Source of the DNA: CAYHSW01 sp964431075 | GTDB taxonomy: Bacteria; Patescibacteriota; Microgenomatia; JAMCZE01 | NCBI GenBank assembly: GCA_964431075.1 | Contig: CAYSID010000005.1 | Span: forward strand, 1 to 49,690 | DNA length: 49,690 nt | Direction: 5' to 3' | Shown: one piece after another, positions 25,849 to 32,127 of the stretch | How the letters are laid out: every line of letters starts with the position of its first letter | Position numbering within the stretch: position 1 is the first letter of the stretch | Made by a program: the position numbers and the translations under genes | The notes under the pieces: model-generated | What the model saw: only the letters and a program-made list of their open reading frames with translations | Database searches by the model: none | What the model was told of the DNA's origin: nothing

Positions 25849-26724
25849 TCAAAACCAACCCGTTTTTTTATTTTCAAAACTTCTTCGTAATTCCTCAATT
25901 AATCTTTTTTGGTCGCCGGAGAGTTTGGAAGGAATATCAATGGATAATTTGACATACAGGGAACCGAGGCCGCGGCCGTTGACGTGAGGAACCCCGTGGC
26001 CGCGCAACCGGATCATACCCCCAACCGGCGATCCGGCCGGAACGCGAAGTTTGATTTTTCCGTCAATCGTTGGTACTTCAATTTCTCCACCCAAAACCAA
26101 CGTCGGGTAGGAAACTTTGGCCTCCACAAAAATATCATCCCCTTGGCGCTCAAAAGTTTTGTCTTTGGCCACTTCGATTGTTAAATCAAATTCGGGAAAA
26201 CGAACGCGGGAACCGGTATCGACCCCAGGAGGAATTTTTATCGTTCTGGTTTTGCCGCCAATATTGACTGTCTTTTCAGTCCCCTTAACCGCTTCCATAA
26301 AAGAAATAGTTAATTGATAATGTCCCCTCCGTTGATGGGAACCACCGCGCATTCCGCCATACCCCGCCCCAAAAAACTGCTCAAAGATTTCAAACGGATC
26401 GGAAAATCCCCCAAAATCAAAGTTCATACCCTCAAACGGATTTTGCCCACCACCGGATGATCTGTAAGTATAAGTAAATGGGCCGTTTTGTTGTTGATAG
26501 CCCCGATTCTGATCAAAGGCGGCCGAGCCAAACTGGTCATAGGTTTGCCGTTTTTGAGGATTAGACAAAACCTCGTACGCTTCGTTTATTTCTTTAAACT
26601 TCTCGGCCGCACCTGCTGATTTATTCCGATCCGGATGCCACTGCAAAGCCTGCCTTCTGTACGCCGCCTTTAACTCCGAATCTGTGGCGTTTTTATTAAC
26701 CCCTAAAACTTGATAGAAATCCAT
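25849..26724 (-). CDS. dnaJ: DnaJ-type co-chaperone without the zinc-finger domain (CbpA-like)
   Basis: 291 residues. The J domain (DFYQVLGVNKNATDSELKAAYRRQA, HPD at about 31-33), a G/F-rich region (80-130) and the two C-terminal substrate-binding beta domains are present. The four CxxCxGxG zinc repeats of class I DnaJ are absent, so it is a class II/CbpA-type Hsp40. It stimulates DnaK ATPase. It follows dnaK by about 58 bp and has its own -10, TATAAT (26733-26738), 8 nt before the ATG. Confidence 0.92.
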   Translation of the reverse strand: MDFYQVLGVNKNATDSELKAAYRRQALQWHPDRNKSAGAAEKFKEINEAYEVLSNPQKRQTYDQFGSAAFDQNRGYQQQNGPFTYTYRSSGGGQNPFEGMNFDFGGFSDPFEIFEQFFGAGYGGMRGGSHQRRGHYQLTISFMEAVKGTEKTVNIGGKTRTIKIPPGVDTGSRVRFPEFDLTIEVAKDKTFERQGDDIFVEAKVSYPTLVLGGEIEVPTIDGKIKLRVPAGSPVGGMIRLRGHGVPHVNGRGLGSLYVKLSIDIPSKLSGDQKRLIEELRRSFENKKTGWF

Positions 26725-26732
26725 AACTATAT

Positions 26733-26738
26733 ATTATA
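26733..26738 (-). promoter_or_regulatory. Internal -10 before dnaJ, leaderless
   Basis: TATAAT on the minus strand, 8 nt before the dnaJ ATG, in the 58-bp dnaK-dnaJ gap. The -35 is weak. It may add dnaJ transcripts independent of the HrcA-controlled promoter. Confidence 0.5.
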
Positions 26739-26782
26739 CATCAAAAACAGGAGTTTTAGGCCCGCAGCAAAGCGAGAGGTCC

Positions 26783-28660
26783 TTATTTCACCACTTCTCC
26801 CTCAATCGGTTCGTCGGAGTCTGGCTTTGGCTCTTCTTTAGGGGCTTCTTCTTGCGGCGGAGGATTCTGATCTTTATACATCGAAGCACCGATTTTTTGC
26901 ATTGTCTCGGACAATTCTTTTGTTTTAGTCTCGATATCTTCTTTAGATTCGGAATTAAGAACGTCTTTTAAACTTTTTATTTTCTCTTCCACTTCGGTTT
27001 TAACATCGGCCGGAACTTTATCCCCTGCGTCTTTTAAGGAGCGTTCGGCAGAAAAAATTAAACCATCGGCTCCGTTTTTAGCATCAATTAACTCTCTTTT
27101 CTTCGCATCCTCGGCCGCATGAGCCTCGGCCTCCTTGGTCATTTTTTCAATCTCGTCTTTGGTAAGTCCGGTTGAACCGGTAATTTTAATACTCTGCGAC
27201 CGGTTAGTGGCCTTATCAACGGCTTTAACATTCAAGATTCCCGAGGCGTCCAAGTCAAAAGTCACTTCAATCTGCGGAATTCCTCTGGGCGCCGGCGGAA
27301 TACCGTCGAGAACAAACCGCCCTAGAGATTTATTATCCGCGGCCATCGGCCGTTCTCCCTGCAAAACATTAATTTCGACTTGAGTTTGCGAATCCGCGGC
27401 GGTTGAAAACACTTGCGATTTACTCGTGGGAATCGTCGTATTCCTGGAAATCAACGGGGTGGAAACGCCACCCAAAGTTTCAATTCCCAAAGTTAAGGGG
27501 GTAACATCCAATAATAAAACGTCCTTTACTTCCCCACCCAAAACTCCGCCTTGAATAGCCGCTCCAATAGCCACCACTTCATCTGGATTGACCGATTTGT
27601 TCGGTTCCTTACCGAAAAATTTGGTCACCACTTCGACCACTTTCGGCATCCGAGTCATCCCGCCGACTAAAACAACTTCGTCAATATCTTTGACCGTTTT
27701 TCCGGCATCGGCAAGAGCCTTTTTCGCCGGTTCCAAAGTCTTTTGAATCAGGTCGTCAACAATTACTTCCAACTTCTGCCGGGACAATTTCATCGTCAAG
27801 TGTAATGGCCCATTCGGCCCCTGGGTAATAAACGGTTGATTTATTTCCGCTTCAGTCGAAGATGACAGCTCTATTTTGGCCTTTTCTGCCGCTTCCCGCA
27901 GTCTTTGTAAAGCCTGTGAATCCTTGCGCAAATCCACCCCATTTTCTTTCTGAAATTCTTCGGCTAAATAATCCAAAATTTTTTTGTCAAAATCGTCGCC
28001 GCCCAAATGGGTATCACCGTTAGTTGATTTGACTTCATAAACTCCCTCGCCCAACTCCAAGACGGAAATATCAAAAGTCCCGCCGCCCAAGTCATAAACC
28101 GCAATCGTGTGGGCGTTTTTTTTATCCAGCCCGTAGGCCAAAGCCGCCGCGGTCGGTTCGTTAATAATTCTTAAAACTTCAAGTCCGGCAATTTCCCCTG
28201 CCTGTTTGGTGGCCTGCCTTTGGGCGTCGTCAAAATAAGCGGGGACTGTTATCACGGCTTGCGCTACTTTTGTCCCTAAATAATTTTCGGCGTCAGTTTT
28301 TATTTTTTGCAAGATCATCGCGGAAACTTCCTGCGGGGTGTACTGTTTCCCTTCAACCTCAACCACAGCCATCCCGTCCCTGCCGGATTTAATGACGTAT
28401 GGCAGCCACTTCATATCTGTAGCCACAGACGAATCGGTATATTTACGGCCAACCAAGCGCTTTATGGAGAAAATTGTTTGTTTTGGTTTTAGAACAAGCT
28501 GCCGTTTAGCTACGTCACCAACCACATGGGAGACAACATCCACAACCGACGGAATAACATTGCGGCCTTCAGCAGAATGGATAACTTTTGGCGATCCACC
28601 CTCCATCACCGCCACACACGAGTTTGTTGTTCCTAAATCAATGCCGATTATTTTTGCCAT
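26783..28660 (-). CDS. dnaK: Chaperone protein DnaK (Hsp70)
   Basis: 625 residues: IIGIDLGTTNSCVAVMEGG at the N-terminus, the ATPase signatures (YDLGGGTFDISVLE, VVLVGGMTRMPKVVEVV), the substrate-binding domain and a charged lid ending in EPIEGEVVK. ATP-driven folding with GrpE and DnaJ. It starts 4 bp after grpE. Confidence 0.98.
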   Translation of the reverse strand: MAKIIGIDLGTTNSCVAVMEGGSPKVIHSAEGRNVIPSVVDVVSHVVGDVAKRQLVLKPKQTIFSIKRLVGRKYTDSSVATDMKWLPYVIKSGRDGMAVVEVEGKQYTPQEVSAMILQKIKTDAENYLGTKVAQAVITVPAYFDDAQRQATKQAGEIAGLEVLRIINEPTAAALAYGLDKKNAHTIAVYDLGGGTFDISVLELGEGVYEVKSTNGDTHLGGDDFDKKILDYLAEEFQKENGVDLRKDSQALQRLREAAEKAKIELSSSTEAEINQPFITQGPNGPLHLTMKLSRQKLEVIVDDLIQKTLEPAKKALADAGKTVKDIDEVVLVGGMTRMPKVVEVVTKFFGKEPNKSVNPDEVVAIGAAIQGGVLGGEVKDVLLLDVTPLTLGIETLGGVSTPLISRNTTIPTSKSQVFSTAADSQTQVEINVLQGERPMAADNKSLGRFVLDGIPPAPRGIPQIEVTFDLDASGILNVKAVDKATNRSQSIKITGSTGLTKDEIEKMTKEAEAHAAEDAKKRELIDAKNGADGLIFSAERSLKDAGDKVPADVKTEVEEKIKSLKDVLNSESKEDIETKTKELSETMQKIGASMYKDQNPPPQEEAPKEEPKPDSDEPIEGEVVK

Positions 28661-28664
28661 ATAT

Positions 28665-29087
28665 TTATTCTTCTGCGGGCTTGCGGTAATTGTCCGCCTT
28701 ATTCACAATCACCTTGGCCGGTCTAATTATTTTACCGTTCAATTTATACCCTTTTTGCAGAACTTTTGCAACCAGATTATTTTTTTCTCCGTCCTCCGTT
28801 GCCACAACTTCTGCTGTCTCTGCATCATACTCTTTATTTAAAACTTCAATTTCTTCAACCCCGTTGTTTTTTAATATCTTTATTAACTTTTCAAGGACAA
28901 TTTGCAACCCGTCATCTTTCAGGTGCTCTTGAGCTTTTTCTAAGTCATCGAGAACCTCCAAAAGTTCAAGGGCCAAATCTTCGTTGGCATATTTTAAAAA
29001 ATCTTCTTTCCAAGCCTGTGTTTGTTTTTCCAGATTTTGGTAATCTGCCAGAGCTCGTAAGTATTTACTTTGCAAATCATCATCCAT
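28665..29087 (-). CDS. grpE: Nucleotide exchange factor GrpE
   Basis: 140 residues: a helical N-terminal part (KYLRALADYQNLEKQTQAWKEDFLKYAN in part) and the C-terminal beta domain ending GYKLNGKIIRPAKVIVNKAD. It releases ADP from DnaK. It is shorter than the usual 180-200 residues because the disordered N-terminal tail is missing. It lies between hrcA and dnaK. Confidence 0.95.
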   Translation of the reverse strand: MDDDLQSKYLRALADYQNLEKQTQAWKEDFLKYANEDLALELLEVLDDLEKAQEHLKDDGLQIVLEKLIKILKNNGVEEIEVLNKEYDAETAEVVATEDGEKNNLVAKVLQKGYKLNGKIIRPAKVIVNKADNYRKPAEE

Positions 29088-29096
29088 ATGATGATT

Positions 29097-29839
29097 TTAC
29101 CAACTGCCCAACATCTGATCAATAGTGTTGCCAAAATATCTTACCGTGGGAATGATGACCGAATAATTAAACCGGTACGGACCCAAGACGCCAATGGTTC
29201 CGCCGATTTTTCTGTTACCAAACCGGGTGTAAACCAAACCGCACGGAGCGAACAACCTCTGACCCAATTCTTCACCCATCAAAATCTGGATATCGTTAAG
29301 GTCCGCGCCGTGAGCAAATAATTGATGCATACGATCAACCTGGTCCAGCATCTCCAACAAACTGCGAGTTAAATCAATGTCGTAAAACTCGGGAGCGCTT
29401 AAAATATTGGAGACGCCGGAATAATAGGTGTTTTCTTCGTTATCCTCGGCAACCGCCAGACTTTTAGTACGTCGGGCCAATTCCCTGGTAGCGCTGGATA
29501 ACATTTTCTGAAATTCCTTTTTATTCTCGGCAAGCTTTTCTTTAACTGCCACCTCATCAGAAACCGCCATGTCTTTTGGTTTCATTAAATTTTGAATGTA
29601 GTAGCGCATGGCCACCGGAGTCGGGGTTCGGCCCGCCGAAGTGTGGGTCTGTAACAGATAACCGGCCTTAGTCAAACTGACCATTTCGATTCTTAAAGTT
29701 GCCGGAGAGACCCCCAAAGAATATTTTTTGTCCAGTTTTTCCGACCCTACCGGCTCCGCCGTCGCCNNNNNNNNNNCGTCGCCACATATTCGTCAATTAT
29801 GGCTTTCAAAATTTTATTTTGCCGGTCTGTAAGACTCAT
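29097..29839 (-). CDS. hrcA: Heat-inducible transcription repressor HrcA, interrupted only by an assembly gap
   Basis: HrcA binds CIRCE and represses chaperone operons. The start ATG at 29839 gives MSLTDRQNKILKAIIDEYVAT up to the ten-N gap. On the other side the frame EPVGSEKLDKKYSLGVSPATLRIEM continues the winged-helix domain. Both contig ends carry the same seven bases (GGCGACG); merging them and dropping the Ns restores one frame, reading ...EYVATAEPVGSEK..., and a 241-residue protein. The C-terminus (IGGTIGVLGPYRFNYSVIIP) is typical. It is shorter than the usual 340 or so residues, mainly in the central domain. Confidence 0.9.
29767..29776. other. Assembly gap (10 N), probably a false gap with a 7-bp overlap
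   Basis: The bases on both sides end and begin with the same heptamer within hrcA. Collapsing the Ns plus one heptamer removes 17 nt, which is exactly what the reading frame requires. Confidence 0.85.
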
Positions 29840-29875
29840 TGGCACTTTTATACTACGAGTGCTAACAGTTGTCAA
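29839..29875 (-). promoter_or_regulatory. hrcA-grpE-dnaK promoter with embedded CIRCE operator
   Basis: On the minus strand, TTGACA (29870-29875), a 17-bp spacer and TATAAA (29847-29852) end 7 nt before the hrcA ATG. The CIRCE at 29839-29865 reads, on the plus strand, TTGGCACTT-N9-GAGTGCTAA: the right arm is perfect and the left arm has two mismatches to consensus. It covers the spacer, the -10 and the start codon, so HrcA would block polymerase directly and regulate its own operon. Confidence 0.88.
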
Positions 29876-29890
29876 GGGGGGATTTTTTAA

Positions 29891-29939
29891 AACTTGACTT
29901 TTGAAGCAGAGAGAGAGAGAATAGACCAAATGGGGGTGA
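29891..29939 (+). promoter_or_regulatory. Shared GA-repeat promoter/leader element, copy 2
   Basis: Same blocks as at 13917-13968: AACTTGAC, GC(AG)n with one GA unit fewer, GAATAGACC, GGGGGTGA. TTGACT (29894-29899) and GAGAAT (29917-29922) are 17 bp apart. It is divergent from hrcA. Confidence 0.6.
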
Positions 29940-29945
29940 GATTTA

Positions 29946-30134
29946 ATGGCTGAGAAATCTGAATTTCCAGTTACTGTGGATCAAAAACTATATTTTCTGC
30001 AGCAAACAGTACACAATTTAGCACAACATCTTGCAAATTTGGTAAATAAAAATTCTCTCGGCGGCGGCAAAAAAGCTGAAGATTATGTTGATGAAGCAAC
30101 AAAACAAGTTTTAAATCAAGAACAAATAAGATAA
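29946..30134 (+). CDS. Small helical hypothetical protein behind the shared GA-repeat leader
   Basis: 62 residues, polar, mostly helical by composition (QKLYFLQQTVHNLAQHLANL, then a glycine hinge NSLGGGKKAEDYVDEATKQV). The SD-like GGGGGTGA ends 6 nt before the ATG, a good spacing. No family recognised. It is divergent from the hrcA chaperone operon, so a link to stress is possible but unproven. Three hairpins follow. Confidence 0.6.
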   Translation: MAEKSEFPVTVDQKLYFLQQTVHNLAQHLANLVNKNSLGGGKKAEDYVDEATKQVLNQEQIR

Positions 30135-30144
30135 TTAAATTTTA

Positions 30145-30171
30145 GATTCGCAGGAGTTACACCTGCGAATC
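30145..30171 (+). terminator. Perfect hairpin after the small ORF
   Basis: 10-bp perfect stem (GATTCGCAGG / CCTGCGAATC) with a 7-nt loop, 11 bp after the small ORF. There is no U-run after it, so it may be a 3'-end stabiliser or a Rho-assisted terminator. Confidence 0.5.
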
Positions 30172-30197
30172 AGGCTGTCGAAAGGAAGAACAAGAAT

Positions 30198-30224
30198 AAA
30201 TTGCAGGAAGACGTTCTGCAATTT
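30198..30224. repeat. TTGCAGGA-type hairpin repeat
   Basis: 9-bp perfect stem AAATTGCAG / CTGCAATTT with a 9-nt loop, sharing the TTGCAGGA core with the hairpins at 7330, 12046 and 19198. A further small stem CCTGC-ATTC-GCAGG lies at 30247-30260. Confidence 0.55.
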
Positions 30225-30313
30225 AGTTGTTTCAACAATCCCCCTACCTGCATTCGCAGGGGCGAAAGTAGGTTGATGGGATAAAAGCCAATAGTTGGAA
30301 TTTGGGAACAATC

Positions 30314-30322
30314 TGTGATAAT
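30314..30322 (+). promoter_or_regulatory. Promoter of the hexulose-phosphate-synthase-like gene, leaderless
   Basis: TGTGATAAT (TGn plus GATAAT at 30317-30322) ends 8 nt before the GTG at 30331. The same nonamer precedes rnj. Confidence 0.55.
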
Positions 30323-30330
30323 CTTTTTAA

Positions 30331-30975
30331 GTGCTAACTCGAAAGAAAAAATATCTCCAAGTTGCCCTCAACGGGACGATGAACGAAGCTCTGGAGATTG
30401 TTTCCCGGCTTCCAGAATCAGACAGAATAATTATTGAGGCCGGAACTCCTTTAATCAAATGTTATGGCATGAATGCGATAACGGAATTGAATCAATACTG
30501 GCCATATGTCGTCACGGATTTAAAAACCATGGATCGGGGGGCAACCGAAGTTTCTATGGCTAAAGCGGCCGGGGCGTCGGCGGCCATTGCCCTAGGACAA
30601 GCCCCAATAGAAACCATCAATTCCTTCATTGAATCGTGTCTAAAAGAATCAATTGACAGCATGCTTGATATGATGAATGTGGAACAACCAATTAAGATCC
30701 TGCGAAAACTTAAAAAAATACCCGATGTGGTAATTCTCCATCGCGGAGTTGATGAAGAAATTTTTAATAAAGATAAGCCGATTCCTTATTTGCAGATCAA
30801 TAAAATCAGGTCAACTTTTGACACGATGATTTCCATTGCCGGGGGAGACACAATCCGCGAGGTTCAGAGAGCTATTTTTAACGACGCGGACATCGTCGTC
30901 GTCTGGAAGGAATTTTTCAAACCAACTCCCGAAACCGGAAAGCTTGCCGAAGAATTTTTATCGCAAATTAAGTAA
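30331..30975 (+). CDS. 3-hexulose-6-phosphate synthase / OMP decarboxylase superfamily enzyme
   Basis: 214 residues with the features of the HUMPS (orotidine-phosphate-decarboxylase) TIM-barrel group: LQVALNGTMNEALEI, IIEAGTPLIKCYG, the DLKTMDRG metal/catalytic motif, ADIVVVWKEFF near the end, and LHRGVD in the second half. In this group 3-hexulose-6-phosphate synthase joins formaldehyde and ribulose 5-phosphate, or runs backwards to make pentose phosphate, which many organisms without the oxidative pentose pathway need. Substrate cannot be fixed from sequence alone. No partner isomerase is seen nearby. It converges with the next gene with an 18-bp tail overlap. Confidence 0.8.
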   Translation: MLTRKKKYLQVALNGTMNEALEIVSRLPESDRIIIEAGTPLIKCYGMNAITELNQYWPYVVTDLKTMDRGATEVSMAKAAGASAAIALGQAPIETINSFIESCLKESIDSMLDMMNVEQPIKILRKLKKIPDVVILHRGVDEEIFNKDKPIPYLQINKIRSTFDTMISIAGGDTIREVQRAIFNDADIVVVWKEFFKPTPETGKLAEEFLSQIK

Positions 30976-31296
30976 AAATAAATAATTTAGCAAGTCAAAA
31001 ACTATTTTTGCCAATGAGTAGGCAAAAGTAATCAAAATTATTCCGTTTACCTGATCCGGAATTATTTTTTGGAAATTTTTTTTAAGAATTGCCAACACTC
31101 CGAAAATAATAGAGAAAAAAATAAAGGCTAAATAGAAAGAATTTCTTAAAAAAACAAACTGTTCGATTGCCGCCTGTTGACCCTTGGTGAATAACAAACG
31201 GAGCACCACAAAAACTAAATAAATCCCAGGAAGATAAAATAAAAATTTTAAAAAACCAAAATTAAAATCGGGGGCATCCTTCTTTGCTAAATCCAT
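30958..31296 (-). CDS. Small membrane protein, unknown
   Basis: 112 residues with three membrane helices (FLFYLPGIYLVFVVLRLLF, FYLAFIFFSIIFGVLAIL, IILITFAYSLAKIVFDLLNYL). The ATG at 31296 is preferred to an upstream TTG at 31302. It follows the slipin gene by 13 bp and is probably co-transcribed. No family recognised; a slipin partner is possible by position only. Confidence 0.65.
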   Translation of the reverse strand: MDLAKKDAPDFNFGFLKFLFYLPGIYLVFVVLRLLFTKGQQAAIEQFVFLRNSFYLAFIFFSIIFGVLAILKKNFQKIIPDQVNGIILITFAYSLAKIVFDLLNYLFLLNLR

Positions 31297-31309
31297 AATC
31301 AACGAAAAA

Positions 31310-32062
31310 TTATTTCACCAATTTTCTCAGACCTTCCAAAACTTCAATGGGAAGGGCAAAAACAACCGTGCTGGCAGGGTTAGAAGTAGTTGACTCGATA
31401 GTTTGCAAAGTGCGTAAAGAGATCGCTCCGGAGGCCGACATTTGTTCCATGGCCTTTTTCAAATTTTCAGAAGCGGACAATTCTCCCTGCGACCTGATTA
31501 TTGTCGCCCGCCGTTCCCTTTCCGCCTCGGCTTGTTTAGCCATGGCCCGCTTCATATCCGCAGGTAATTCAATATCCTGAATTTTAATAGCCGTGACATC
31601 AACACCCCACTCCGAAGTTTCCGCATCCACGATTTTCTTAATTTCGTCGGCAATTTTCTGCCGGTCAACCAACAAACTATCAAGTTCCACCTGTCCGATA
31701 ACATCCCGCAAAGCTGTTTGAGCATACTGGGTCACAGCGTAGGTGTAGTCCTGAATTTTTAAAACCGCCACTTCCGGCTTGGTAACTTGAAAATAAACCA
31801 CGGCATTAATTCCGACCGGGACATTGTCTTTGGTGATAACTTCCTGTTGGGGGATATCTGAAGTGGTTATGCGGATATCCACCTTTATAAGTCTTTGAAA
31901 AATCGGAATGATGACGTTAAGTCCGGGATTAAGCGTTCCCGTGAACGACCCAAGAGTGAGAACAATCCCTCTTTCGAACTGATCAATAACTTTAAGCCCG
32001 GAAAGAATAAAAAATATGACAACCCCAAAAACGATAAAAAACGTCGTTCCAAAAATTTCCAT
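31310..32062 (-). CDS. Slipin/stomatin-like SPFH-domain membrane protein
   Basis: 250 residues: an N-terminal membrane hairpin (FFIVFGVVIFFILSGL), the SPFH/band-7 domain (ERGIVLTLGSFTGTLNPGLNVIIPIF, ITKDNVPVGINAVVYFQV), and a helical tail with QAEAERERRATIIRSQGE and a short C-terminal segment. Members form ring- or raft-like membrane scaffolds and often pair with NfeD proteins; no NfeD is present here. The promoter is leaderless (-10 eight nt before the ATG). Confidence 0.93.
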   Translation of the reverse strand: MEIFGTTFFIVFGVVIFFILSGLKVIDQFERGIVLTLGSFTGTLNPGLNVIIPIFQRLIKVDIRITTSDIPQQEVITKDNVPVGINAVVYFQVTKPEVAVLKIQDYTYAVTQYAQTALRDVIGQVELDSLLVDRQKIADEIKKIVDAETSEWGVDVTAIKIQDIELPADMKRAMAKQAEAERERRATIIRSQGELSASENLKKAMEQMSASGAISLRTLQTIESTTSNPASTVVFALPIEVLEGLRKLVK

Positions 32063-32070
32063 ACAAGGCC

Positions 32071-32099
32071 ATTGTAAGCCGGCATTTAAAGGTATTCAA
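32071..32099 (-). promoter_or_regulatory. Slipin promoter, leaderless
   Basis: TTGAAT (32094-32099), a 17-bp spacer and TACAAT (32071-32076) on the minus strand, 8 nt before the ATG at 32062, no SD. Confidence 0.65.
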
Positions 32100-32112
32100 G
32101 AGGGAAATTTTA

Positions 32113-32121
32113 TGCTAATCT
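32113..32121 (+). promoter_or_regulatory. Promoter of the acyl-CoA synthetase/OFOR operon, leaderless
   Basis: TGCTAATCT (TGn plus TAATCT at 32116-32121) ends 6 nt before the GTG at 32128, with no SD. The region lies back to back with the slipin promoter, with start codons only 66 bp apart. Confidence 0.5.
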
Positions 32122-32127
32122 GATTGC

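Noticed and set aside
30135..30330. Possible CRISPR or tandem array in the hairpin-rich gap
   Set aside because: The three hairpins are different from each other and not regularly spaced. There are no direct repeats with spacers and no cas genes.
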